Shown: piece by piece, positions 1-8,544 of the stretch
Layout: each line of letters starts with the position of its first letter
Position numbering within the stretch: the first letter of the stretch is position 1
NCBI RefSeq assembly: GCF_007992715.1
Contig: NZ_BKAU01000004.1
Location: forward strand, 372,001-436,000
DNA: 64,000 nt
Direction of reading: 5' to 3'
Source of the DNA: Chitinophaga cymbidii
GTDB lineage: Bacteria > Bacteroidota > Bacteroidia > Chitinophagales > Chitinophagaceae
Made by a program: the position numbers and the translations under genes
Notes under the pieces: generated by a model
What the model saw: only the letters and a program-made list of their open reading frames with translations
Told to the model about the DNA's origin: nothing
Database searches by the model: none

Positions 1-705
1 GGCACCCGGGTATTGATGCAGGGAGGAAACCTTGCCTATACCGCCGCGGCCGCCGCTACCTCCATGACCGCTTATAATACGATTACAACGCCCACGGCAC
101 GGACCTTTCAGCTGGCATTGCCGGACGGAACGAAAGTCTGGCTGAACGCGGCGTCAACGCTCCGCTTCCCCGTCGCATTTACCGGTAAGGAAAGAAAGGT
201 GGAGGTGACAGGGGAAGCATATTTTGAAGTGGCCCACGACGCTTCGCGGCCTTTTATTGTGAAGGCGGATGATGCCGATGTGCGCGTGCTGGGTACGCAT
301 TTCAATATCATGGCTTACCGGGATGAAAAGGAGATCAAAACCACACTGCTGGAAGGCGCCGTGCGGTTCTCGCGTTCTTCAAAGAGCGTGCTGCTGAAGC
401 CCGGCCAGCAGTCCGCCGCCGGCAGCAATGGCCCCGGGCGGCCGGAGAACGTGGAAACGGATGAAGTAGTGGCTTGGAAGAACGGGTATTTCGATTTCAG
501 GAGCGCTTCGCTGGAAGTGATCATGCGGCAGGTAGCCCGCTGGTACGATGTGGAAGTGGTCTATGAAGGAAAAGACCACAAGGAAATGTTCTTTGCGGAG
601 ATCCCCCGCAACAGCCGGATGTCTGACGTGCTGAAAGCGCTGGAACTGACGGGGAAAGTGCGTTTCCGGCTGCAGGGAGCGGTGCTGACCGTTCAATATC
701 TTTAA
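1..705 (+). CDS. FecR-family anti-sigma factor, C-terminal part (5' end outside window)
   Basis: This is the periplasmic part of a FecR-type transmembrane anti-sigma regulator. The reading frame is open to the left edge of the window, so the N-terminal cytoplasmic and membrane portion is missing. The visible part starts with the FecR beta domain (LPDGTKVWLNAASTLRFP, then GEAYFEVAHD and VRVLGTHFNI), followed by a C-terminal STN-like DUF4974 domain (WKNGYFDFRSASLEVIMRQV to the end). In this family the protein senses substrate binding by a TonB-dependent receptor carrying an STN domain and controls a cognate ECF sigma factor. The next gene is exactly such a receptor, 113 bp downstream. The sigma factor gene is expected just upstream, outside the window. 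The family call is firm; the partner assignment is inferred from order. Confidence 0.9.
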   Translation, partial: GTRVLMQGGNLAYTAAAAATSMTAYNTITTPTARTFQLALPDGTKVWLNAASTLRFPVAFTGKERKVEVTGEAYFEVAHDASRPFIVKADDADVRVLGTHFNIMAYRDEKEIKTTLLEGAVRFSRSSKSVLLKPGQQSAAGSNGPGRPENVETDEVVAWKNGYFDFRSASLEVIMRQVARWYDVEVVYEGKDHKEMFFAEIPRNSRMSDVLKALELTGKVRFRLQGAVLTVQYL

Positions 706-818
706 TACAGCCTGACAGAAAAAAGCCAGAAGTGGTAGTGACACTCCTGGCGGCGAATTCTGGTCAGCTTGTTATAAACTCGACTGTTTAATACTTAACC
801 AAAAAACTGATCTAAGTT

Positions 819-3800
819 ATGGAATTATTTTCTTTCCGGCCGTCTTCCTGGCGGAGGCGCCGGAGTATTCGTGAAACGTTGCTTATTATGAAGTTTATCG
901 CTTTTTTCTCTCTGGTGGTCTGCATGACAGCTTCGGCAAAAAGTTATGCGCAGAAGATCTCTCTTTCAGAGCAAAACGTTTCACTGGAAAAGATCTTTTC
1001 CAGGATCAAAAAACAGACCGGCTATACCTTCATCTATACCTGGACCGATTTGCAGAAAGCGCACAACGTAAGCCTTTCTGTTAAAGATGCGCCGTTCATA
1101 GCGGTGATGGACAGCGTGCTCAGCGGTCAGCCGCTGACCTGGACGCTCTTCAACAACATGATCGTCATCAAGCAAAAGCCCGAACCGGTTACTTTTTATC
1201 CCGTTGCCGAACAACCCCGCGATGTTACCATTACGGGCAAGGTAACGGATGAAAAAGGAGAGCCGCTGATCGGTGCTTCCATCCATGAAAAAGGTACGCA
1301 GACCAATACCATCAGCCGGGAAGACGGCAGCTTTTCGCTGAACGTTTCCGGTCCCGGTATTACGCTGGTGGTGTCTTTCATCGGTTATAAAACGCAGGAG
1401 ATCGTCATCGGCACGCAAACCAGCTTCAATATCCGCTTACAGACCGCCAATAACGAGCTGACGGACGTAGTAGTGGTAGGATACGGCACCCGCAAGAAAG
1501 TAAACCTCACCGGCTCTTTGTCCGTACTGGAAATGAAAACCATGGAAGACAGGCCGATCACCAACGCCAGCCAGGCTTTGCATGGCGTGTCCGGCCTCTG
1601 GGTGAACCAGGCGGGCGGCAAACCGGGGCAGGATGTGGGAGATATCCGCGTCAGGGGCGTAGGCACCATGAACAACAGCAGCCCGCTGGTGCTGGTGGAT
1701 GGTGTGGAATATAACCTGAACGAGATCAACCCGGATTTCATTGAAAGCATCACCGTACTGAAAGACGCTTCCGCGGCGATCTACGGTTCCCGCGCCGCCA
1801 ATGGCGTTATTCTTGTCACTACCAAGAAAGGCAGAAAAGGAGAAAAGGCGGAAGTGAATTACAGCTTCTCCTATGGCAATCAGCAACCGACCTTCCTGCC
1901 CGACGTAGTGTGGGACCCGATCCAGTACATGGAAATGAAGAACCAGGCGCTCATCAACGAAGGCAAATCGCCGGCTTCCGTGAACTACTCCGCCGCACAG
2001 ATAGAGGAATACCGGAACGGCATGGCTACTAACCCTTATGCCTATCCGAATATCAACTGGTTCGACCAGGTGATGAAGAACGGGTACATCCAGCAGCATA
2101 ACCTCCGCGTTTCCGGCGGTACGGAAAAAGTGACTTATAATATCGGCCTCGGGTATATGGACCAGGACGGTATCCTCATCGACGCCAACCATGCCAACCG
2201 CTATTCTCTCAACATCAGCGTGAACGCCGATGTATCAAAACGCCTGAAGATCGGGGCGAGCCTCGTTGGAAACTACCGCGTGTATTCCGAGCCCGCTTTC
2301 GGCGGCTCCGACGCCACCGGCTACTACTTCAACCGCCTGATGCGCGTGCTGCCCATCTTTACGCCTTATACGGAAGACGGGAAGTATGGTTCCACCGTGT
2401 TCACCACACCGGGCCGCAATACCATCGAGAACCCCATCATGCTGCTGAAGGAAGGCCGGAACGATCACTACGTACAACGTAATCTTGTAAAGGTGAACGC
2501 CGACTACAAGCTGCCTTTCGATATTACCTACAGCGCTACTTTGGGGCTTGACAAGCTGGACGGGAAGGCCGAGACCTTCGTGCCTTACATCCAGTCCTTC
2601 CACCCGATCACCGGCGTGCCCAACAACTATAACGTCAATCCTTATTCTACCAATTATAACGAGAACCGCACCGGCCTTTCCCTGTATCATACCTTGAACT
2701 GGCAGCGCCAGTTTGCCAAAGACCATGATGTGCAGGTGATGCTGGGCAGCAGCTATAACAGCTTCCATTATGGCGATTTCAGCGCTACCTCTGAAGGGTA
2801 TTTTGATAATACGCTGACCGACCTGGACGTGGGTTCCCTGAACATGCGCAACGCGGGCAGCGTTACGGATGACCGGCTGCTGTCTTATTTCGGCCGTGTG
2901 AACTATGCTTACCGCGATAAATACCTCCTGGAAGCAGTGCTTCGCTACGATGGCTCTTCGCGTTTTGCGTCTGATAACCGCTGGGGTGCTTTCCCCTCCG
3001 TATCTGCCGGCTGGCGGATAGATCAGGAGCCTTTCATGGAGAATGCCCGGAAAATAGACCTGCTGAAGCTGCGCGCTTCATGGGGCAAGCTGGGTAACCA
3101 GGCGGTGCCGCTGTACAGCTACGAACCTAATGTAGTGCTGGGCGAGCCTTATGATTATCCTTTCAATAACGTTGTCAGCCCCGGCGGAGCCGTAACGAGC
3201 TACAACGATCCCACCATTTCCTGGGAAACCACTACCTCCTACAATGCCGGTGTGGACGTAAGCCTCTGGAACGGATTGCTGGGTGGTAGCGTGGACGTGT
3301 TCAAAAGAAGAACAGAGGGCATCCTGCGCCGGGTGAACATTCCGCAGCAGGTGGGCGGCCTTGCCGGTCCGCAGCAGAACGTAGGCGTAGTGGATAACGA
3401 TGGGATTGACCTTATGCTCACACACCGCAACCGCCTGGGTGATTTCAGCTATGAAGTAGCCGGCGCCGTTAGCTATGTAAAGAACAAAGTGGTAGACCTG
3501 AACGGGGAAGTGATGATCTCCGGCAGGAAGATCGTGAAAGAAGGGTATGCGCTGGATTCCTGGTACCTCTATGATGCCATCGGCATTTACCAGACGCCGG
3601 AAGAGATAGCCAACAGCGCTACCGTAGGCGGCGGTGTAAAGCCCGGTTACCTGCAATACCGTGATGTGGTGAAAGACGGCAAGATAGATGGGGATGACCG
3701 CGTGATCGTTGGCAGCTCTATTCCGAAATGGAACTACAGCTTCAATGCTAACTTCGGGTATAAGAACCTGCGGCTGGAAACCTTCTGGCAGGGCGTACAG

Positions 3801-4226
3801 GGCATCAATCACTATACTTCACTGAACCTGGTGGCGCCGTTCAACAATGGTGCGGGCGTTACCAAAGAGTGGATCACCGATTCCTGGACCCCTGAGCGCA
3901 GGAACGCCCGTCTGCCCATTCTGACTACCGCCACGGGCGCACCGGAAATGTACGCCACCGGCAACGCTTCTTCTTTCTTCCTGCAAAACGGCTCTTACCT
4001 GCGGTTGAAGAACATTCAGCTGAAGTACGAGTTTTCAAAAGCGATCCTGAGCAGGATCAGGATACAGCGGCTGGCCGTATTCGCCAACGCCGAAAACCTG
4101 CTGACCTTCACGAAGTTCAACGGCTTTGATCCTGAGAAAGACGTTGCGTCCAACGCGGCGGGAGACGATATTTATGAATATCCTTCACTGAAGACCGTGA
4201 GCTTTGGCCTGAATGTTACTTTTTAA
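819..4226 (+). CDS. SusC/RagA-type TonB-dependent outer-membrane receptor with STN domain
   Basis: A 1135-residue outer-membrane transporter that would take up a glycan or other ligand with its SusD lipoprotein, driven by TonB. After a signal peptide (core from Met24, cleavage after SAKSYAQ) comes an STN domain (about 45-110), which in this family contacts FecR. A carboxypeptidase-regulatory-like beta domain follows (GKVTDEKGEPLIGASI, about 139-210), then the SusC signature region (DVVVVGYGTRKKVNLTGS), the plug (VRGVGTMNNSSPLVLVDG, DASAAIYGSRAANGVILVTT) and a long beta-barrel ending in an aromatic residue (LNVTF). Met1 has a basic stretch before the hydrophobic core, as is common in this group; Met24 (base 888) is an alternative start. 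It lies between fecR and susD, so it is probably an auto-inducing uptake locus. The substrate cannot be read from the sequence. Confidence 0.95.
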   Translation: MELFSFRPSSWRRRRSIRETLLIMKFIAFFSLVVCMTASAKSYAQKISLSEQNVSLEKIFSRIKKQTGYTFIYTWTDLQKAHNVSLSVKDAPFIAVMDSVLSGQPLTWTLFNNMIVIKQKPEPVTFYPVAEQPRDVTITGKVTDEKGEPLIGASIHEKGTQTNTISREDGSFSLNVSGPGITLVVSFIGYKTQEIVIGTQTSFNIRLQTANNELTDVVVVGYGTRKKVNLTGSLSVLEMKTMEDRPITNASQALHGVSGLWVNQAGGKPGQDVGDIRVRGVGTMNNSSPLVLVDGVEYNLNEINPDFIESITVLKDASAAIYGSRAANGVILVTTKKGRKGEKAEVNYSFSYGNQQPTFLPDVVWDPIQYMEMKNQALINEGKSPASVNYSAAQIEEYRNGMATNPYAYPNINWFDQVMKNGYIQQHNLRVSGGTEKVTYNIGLGYMDQDGILIDANHANRYSLNISVNADVSKRLKIGASLVGNYRVYSEPAFGGSDATGYYFNRLMRVLPIFTPYTEDGKYGSTVFTTPGRNTIENPIMLLKEGRNDHYVQRNLVKVNADYKLPFDITYSATLGLDKLDGKAETFVPYIQSFHPITGVPNNYNVNPYSTNYNENRTGLSLYHTLNWQRQFAKDHDVQVMLGSSYNSFHYGDFSATSEGYFDNTLTDLDVGSLNMRNAGSVTDDRLLSYFGRVNYAYRDKYLLEAVLRYDGSSRFASDNRWGAFPSVSAGWRIDQEPFMENARKIDLLKLRASWGKLGNQAVPLYSYEPNVVLGEPYDYPFNNVVSPGGAVTSYNDPTISWETTTSYNAGVDVSLWNGLLGGSVDVFKRRTEGILRRVNIPQQVGGLAGPQQNVGVVDNDGIDLMLTHRNRLGDFSYEVAGAVSYVKNKVVDLNGEVMISGRKIVKEGYALDSWYLYDAIGIYQTPEEIANSATVGGGVKPGYLQYRDVVKDGKIDGDDRVIVGSSIPKWNYSFNANFGYKNLRLETFWQGVQGINHYTSLNLVAPFNNGAGVTKEWITDSWTPERRNARLPILTTATGAPEMYATGNASSFFLQNGSYLRLKNIQLKYEFSKAILSRIRIQRLAVFANAENLLTFTKFNGFDPEKDVASNAAGDDIYEYPSLKTVSFGLNVTF

Positions 4227-4250
4227 CCTGTTATTTTACAATTCGAGACC

Positions 4251-5837
4251 ATGAAAAAATTACACATCAGCTATATATTATTCAGCCTGCTCATAGCCTC
4301 CGGCTGCGGCAAGCTGCTGGACGTAAAGCCTAATGACCGCTATACGACGGAAACATTCTGGGATTCAGAGAAAAAAGCCATGGCGGGTCTTGCAGGCTGT
4401 TATGCAGTGCTGCATGAAGACGGCCTTTTCGGATATGCGACCCCGTTATGGGAAGAAACGGCTACGCCCAATGCGTATAACTACGATAACTCCGGCGGCT
4501 TCGGGGTGATAGCGCTGGGCACGCATACCGCTACCAACGCCACCACCGGCAATATAACAGGCGGCATCATTGCCGAACGCTGGCTGCATTGCTATGTGGG
4601 CATCGGGCGTTGTAATACGCTGCTGGCGAATATCGACAAGGTGCCGGTTATGGCGGACGCGCTGAAAAACCGGGCGAAGGCGGAAGCCACCTTCCTGCGC
4701 GCCCTGTATTATTCCATGCTCGCTACTTACTACGGTGGCGTTCCCCTGATACTCGACGAGCCTGATCTGGCAACGCAGGGCAAGCTGCCGCGCAACACCC
4801 GGGAAGAAGTGGTAACGCAGGTGCTGAAAGACCTGGATGCCGCCGCCGCCGTGCTGCCGCCGAAATATACGGGCAACGACATCGGCCGTGCCACCAAAGG
4901 CGCCGCCCTGGCGCTGAAGGCAAGAGTGCTGCTCTTTGAGGCCAGCCCGCTCAACAATCCTTCCAACGACCTGACCAAATGGAGCGATGCCGCCGCCGCC
5001 GCCAAAGCGGTGATGGACATGGCTTCCACAGCAGGGTATGGCCTGTTCCCGAACTACCGCCAGCTGTTCATGCCGGCCAACGAGAACAAGCAGGAAACAG
5101 TGTTCGATGTGCAGTTTACCGTTTCCCAACCGGGTTATGGCAGCGCTTTTGACCTGATCTGCCGCCAGTACGGCACCAATGCGCCCCTGCGTGACATGAT
5201 CGAAAGCTACCTGATGAAAGACGGCCTGCCCGCGGCGGAGTCACCGGAGTTCAACCCGGCGAACATCTACGAAAACCGCGATCCGCGCATGTACCAGACG
5301 ATCGTATATCCGGGCGATACCTACCTGGGCGAAGTAACCACGCCTTCCGCGCCTTTCAAGCTCACGGGCTATGGCGTGAAGAAATACAGCATCTACGACA
5401 GCGAGCCCAGCAGTAACCTCATCAACCAGGCCGGCCGTTCCGAGATCAACTATATGGTGATCCGCTACGCGGACGTGCTGCTGATGTACGCCGAAGCGCA
5501 GAATGAAGCGGTTGGTCCGGATGAAAACGTTTACAAGGCGATAGATACCATCCGCGGCCGCGCGGGTATGCCGAAGCTGGCGGCAGACCTCACACAGGAG
5601 GAAATGCGCGCTGCCATCCGCCAGGAACGCAGAACGGAGCTGGCGTTTGAGGGATTCTATTACAACGACATCCGCCGCTGGAAAACGGCTGAAGTAGTGA
5701 TGAACGCTGCCATCCGTAATTCGGAGGACGAGCAGATAGAAGTGCGCTCGTTCGACAAAACGCGCGACTACTGGTGGCCGATCCCGCATACACAACGGGA
5801 GCTGAATCCCAACCTGGAGCAGAATGACAAATACTAA
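4251..5837 (+). CDS. SusD/RagB-family substrate-binding lipoprotein
   Basis: A 528-residue surface lipoprotein that caps the SusC channel and binds the substrate. The signal peptide ends in a lipobox (IASGC, Cys19). The N-terminal motif LLDVKPNDRYTTETFW and the C-terminal RRTELAFEGFYYNDIRRWKT region, ending in WWPIP..ELNPNLEQN, are typical of SusD/RagB; the helical TPR-like core lies between. It follows susC after 24 bp. It is clearly paralogous to the SusD encoded at 6943-8544: both share LWEETA(T/S)PNAYNY, GIGRCNT, GRATKGAA and the same C-terminal block. The ligand is unknown; the shared pattern suggests the two loci handle related substrates. Confidence 0.95.
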   Translation: MKKLHISYILFSLLIASGCGKLLDVKPNDRYTTETFWDSEKKAMAGLAGCYAVLHEDGLFGYATPLWEETATPNAYNYDNSGGFGVIALGTHTATNATTGNITGGIIAERWLHCYVGIGRCNTLLANIDKVPVMADALKNRAKAEATFLRALYYSMLATYYGGVPLILDEPDLATQGKLPRNTREEVVTQVLKDLDAAAAVLPPKYTGNDIGRATKGAALALKARVLLFEASPLNNPSNDLTKWSDAAAAAKAVMDMASTAGYGLFPNYRQLFMPANENKQETVFDVQFTVSQPGYGSAFDLICRQYGTNAPLRDMIESYLMKDGLPAAESPEFNPANIYENRDPRMYQTIVYPGDTYLGEVTTPSAPFKLTGYGVKKYSIYDSEPSSNLINQAGRSEINYMVIRYADVLLMYAEAQNEAVGPDENVYKAIDTIRGRAGMPKLAADLTQEEMRAAIRQERRTELAFEGFYYNDIRRWKTAEVVMNAAIRNSEDEQIEVRSFDKTRDYWWPIPHTQRELNPNLEQNDKY

Positions 5838-5846
5838 CGAAACGAT

Positions 5847-6857
5847 ATGAAACGAATTTCGATCTGGATGTTTGGCAGCATGATGTGCAGCATCATCGCC
5901 TGCGGAAAAGGAAGCGCTACGCCGGAAGGCCCGGGGGACGGAAACCCCGGGCCCGGTCCGGGCACGGAAGAACCGAAGCCGCCCGCTACGGTGGCAGATT
6001 GCAAAAAATGCATTGTGCTGGCGGAGCAGCTTCATAATCGTGTAGCCATTGCCGATGTTGCATCCAAACAGATATTCTGGGAATGGAAGCCAGAGGAGTC
6101 CAACGTAAAACCCGAACACCTGGCCTGGTTCACCAATACCAGCGACGCCAAGCCGGTTTACAATGGAAAGTACATCCTGGTAACGGCCTCGGGCGGCGGT
6201 GTGGCGCTGGTGAGGATCGCGGACAAAAAAACAGTGTTCTACGCCTACGCAGGCGGCAACACGCATTCCGCCGAGCTGCTGCCGGACGGCAATATCGTGA
6301 GCGCTTCCAGCACGGGCAACTTCATGACCGTTTTCAGGGTGGATACCACCAAGGCGGCCACGGAGGTCTACAGCAAAAATTTCCCGCTGGCTTTCGGGCA
6401 TAACGTGGTGTGGGACGAGAAGAACCAGGTGCTGTGGTCCGCCGCGGACCATCAGCTGCTGTCTTTCACCTACAATTTCAATTGCGGGGAACCCGCGCTG
6501 ACGCAGAAGGATGCGGTCAGCCTGCCGGGGAAAGATGCGCATGACCTGTTCCCGGTATATGGACAAAACGCGCTGTGGCTGACGAACACCACCAATGTGT
6601 ACACCTACAATCTTGATACGAAGAAGCTGGAAGAGGCCAACGTGCTCCAGGCGAACATCAAGAGCGTGTCTTCCGGCGATGCTGCTTTCCCCACCATCAT
6701 CATCCGCCCCAAAACAAGCTGGTGGACGGACGAGGTGATGGATGCAAAAGGGAACACGGTGTTTTACCAAAGCGGATTGAAGATCTATAAAGCCCGCTGG
6801 TACCTGAAGAACACATTCAGCTACCCGGCCGTGCATGATATGAAACAATGCCAATAG
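5847..6857 (+). CDS. Secreted lipoprotein with propeller-like repeats (DUF6528-like)
   Basis: A 336-residue exported protein, third gene of the fecR-susC-susD unit and only 9 bp after susD. The N-terminus has a lipoprotein signal with Cys19 (SIIAC), followed by a Gly/Pro-rich linker (GDGNPGPGPGTEEPKPP) that would hold the domain off the membrane. The rest (about 50-336) has repeated beta units such as HNRVAIADVASKQIFWEWKP, YILVTASGGGVALVRIADKK and HSAELLPDGNIVSASSTGN, as in a small beta-propeller. I recall this pattern from proteins labelled DUF6528 in Bacteroidota but could not verify it. It may be an accessory surface glycan-binding protein; I see no catalytic signature. Confidence 0.7.
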   Translation: MKRISIWMFGSMMCSIIACGKGSATPEGPGDGNPGPGPGTEEPKPPATVADCKKCIVLAEQLHNRVAIADVASKQIFWEWKPEESNVKPEHLAWFTNTSDAKPVYNGKYILVTASGGGVALVRIADKKTVFYAYAGGNTHSAELLPDGNIVSASSTGNFMTVFRVDTTKAATEVYSKNFPLAFGHNVVWDEKNQVLWSAADHQLLSFTYNFNCGEPALTQKDAVSLPGKDAHDLFPVYGQNALWLTNTTNVYTYNLDTKKLEEANVLQANIKSVSSGDAAFPTIIIRPKTSWWTDEVMDAKGNTVFYQSGLKIYKARWYLKNTFSYPAVHDMKQCQ

Positions 6858-6888
6858 GCGCTACTCTTTATACTTGATACCAAACAAA

Positions 6889-6916
6889 AAAGGCGGGAAG
6901 AGAACTTCCCGCCTTT
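6889..6916. terminator. Bidirectional intrinsic terminator between two convergent sus operons
   Basis: A perfect 12-bp stem, AAAGGCGGGAAG (6889-6900) paired with CTTCCCGCCTTT (6905-6916), encloses an AGAA loop. A-rich sequence on the left and T-rich on the right suit termination from both sides. It lies between the convergent gene ends at 6857 and 6943. Confidence 0.9.
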
Positions 6917-6942
6917 GTCTTTAATTCCACTTATGAATGTAA

Positions 6943-8544
6943 TCAGTAAAAATCGTTCTGCTCAAGCGCAGGGTTCAAATCTCTTTCTGCTAACGGTATT
7001 GGCCACCAGTAGTCCCTGGCAGGATTGAATTTTCTTGTTTCGAGGCGGTCGCCGCTGTATTTGTATACATCTCCGTTGAGTTCTACTTCCGCGGTTTTCC
7101 AGCGGCGGATGTCGTTGTAATACTGGCCTTCACCTGCCAGCTCTATGCGTCTTTCATGACGGATGATGGTACGCAGTTCCGCCTGTGTTTTGTCGCGCGT
7201 AATTTTGGGCATGCCTACGCGGCCGCGCAGGGTATCGAGCGCATCGTAGACATCGCTGGTCGGGCCGCCGAATTCGTTTTGTGCTTCGGCGTACATCAGC
7301 AATATATCTCCGTAGCGCAGCACGATGAAGTTGGTTTCGGACTGGCCGTTCACGAGCGAGGCTTTGTCTGACGGGGGCTTTTCACGGTCGTAGATGCTGA
7401 ATTTCTTCATGCCGAAGCCGGTGATCGCAAAGCGGGTGTTGGTCACTACTTCGCCCATGTACATGTCACCAGGGAAGGTCATGGTACCATAGAGGCGCGG
7501 ATCGCGGTTCAGGTACGGATGATCCGGGTCGTAGCGCGGCGATTCGTCAGCGGGCAGGCCATCGTCCATCAGGTAAGCCTGTGCGAGGCCCAGCAGCGGC
7601 TGGTTGGTGCCGTACTGGCGGCAGATCAGGTCAAACGAGCTGCCCTGGTTCGGGAACATGTACTGCACGTCAAAGATCACTTCCTTGTTATTTTCATTGG
7701 CGATCATAAAAAGCTGGCGGTAGTCCGGGAACAGGCCGTAACCGGTTTGTCCGGATGCGTTCATCAGCTCCTTTGCCGCATCTGCCGCGGCTTTCCACTT
7801 CTGTGCATCATTCGTGCCGGCAAAAAGCGGGCTGGCTTCATACAGCAGCAGCTTTGCTCTCAACGCCATGGCTGCTCCTTTTGTAGCGCGGCCTTTATCC
7901 GTCGCCGCCGTGTATTTGTAAGGCAGCTTCAGTTCCGCGCTGTCCAGGTCTTTCAGTATCTGCGCTACTACCTGTGCACGTTCGGTGCGGGGGAGGTCAG
8001 ACTGGGTGAGCGCATCCGGAGGGTCCAGGATCAGCGGTACATCTCCATAATAGTTTTGCAGCAGGAAATAATAGAATGCACGGAGGAAGAACGCTTCACC
8101 TTTCATCCTGTCTTTTACAGCATCATTCATCTCCGGTACGTCATCCACCTTTACAAGAAAGGTGTTGCAGCGCCCGATCCCGCCGTAAGCGTCCGCCCAG
8201 CGGGAGGAGATCACGCCGCCGGAATTGGATTCCTGCAGGCCGCTGGCAATGGCATTGTAGCTCATGCTGTTGCTGTAATTGTAGGCATTGGGTGAAGCCG
8301 TTTCTTCCCATAGGGCGGTGGCGTTGTTGCTGCCTTTACCGCCGTAGATCCCGTCGTTTCTCAATATAGAGTAGCATGCCGACAAACCTGCGTCGGCTTT
8401 TTCGGGCGAGCTCCAGAAAGTTTCTTCCACATACCGGTCTTTCGGGAGCTGGTTCAGCAGGTCGGTATTACAACCTGTGGCCATTATCAGGCCGGAACAT
8501 CCGGCCAGTAAAAATATCTTTTGCATATGCATGATTTGTAGCAT
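6943..8544 (-). CDS. SusD/RagB-family substrate-binding lipoprotein (second locus)
   Basis: A 533-residue SusD-type lipoprotein, partner of the SusC encoded just upstream. The susC stop and the first possible ATG share one base (TAATG at 8544), which suggests coupled translation. Met5 (8532) and Met7 (8526) are alternative starts that give a more usual signal peptide. The lipobox is most likely LIMATGC; an earlier LLAGC lies too close to the N-terminus. The SusD hallmarks are LLNQLPKDRYVEETFW, the GIGRCNT block, RHERRIELAGEGQYYNDIRR and the terminal WWPIPLAERDLNPALEQN. By eye roughly half the residues match the SusD at 4251-5837, so the two are paralogues. Confidence 0.95.
   Translation of the reverse strand: MLQIMHMQKIFLLAGCSGLIMATGCNTDLLNQLPKDRYVEETFWSSPEKADAGLSACYSILRNDGIYGGKGSNNATALWEETASPNAYNYSNSMSYNAIASGLQESNSGGVISSRWADAYGGIGRCNTFLVKVDDVPEMNDAVKDRMKGEAFFLRAFYYFLLQNYYGDVPLILDPPDALTQSDLPRTERAQVVAQILKDLDSAELKLPYKYTAATDKGRATKGAAMALRAKLLLYEASPLFAGTNDAQKWKAAADAAKELMNASGQTGYGLFPDYRQLFMIANENNKEVIFDVQYMFPNQGSSFDLICRQYGTNQPLLGLAQAYLMDDGLPADESPRYDPDHPYLNRDPRLYGTMTFPGDMYMGEVVTNTRFAITGFGMKKFSIYDREKPPSDKASLVNGQSETNFIVLRYGDILLMYAEAQNEFGGPTSDVYDALDTLRGRVGMPKITRDKTQAELRTIIRHERRIELAGEGQYYNDIRRWKTAEVELNGDVYKYSGDRLETRKFNPARDYWWPIPLAERDLNPALEQNDFY

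Noticed and set aside
5241..6854. Minus-strand open frame of about 540 codons across susD and the lipoprotein gene
   Set aside because: It spans two real plus-strand genes and their junction; the translation has no recognisable features.
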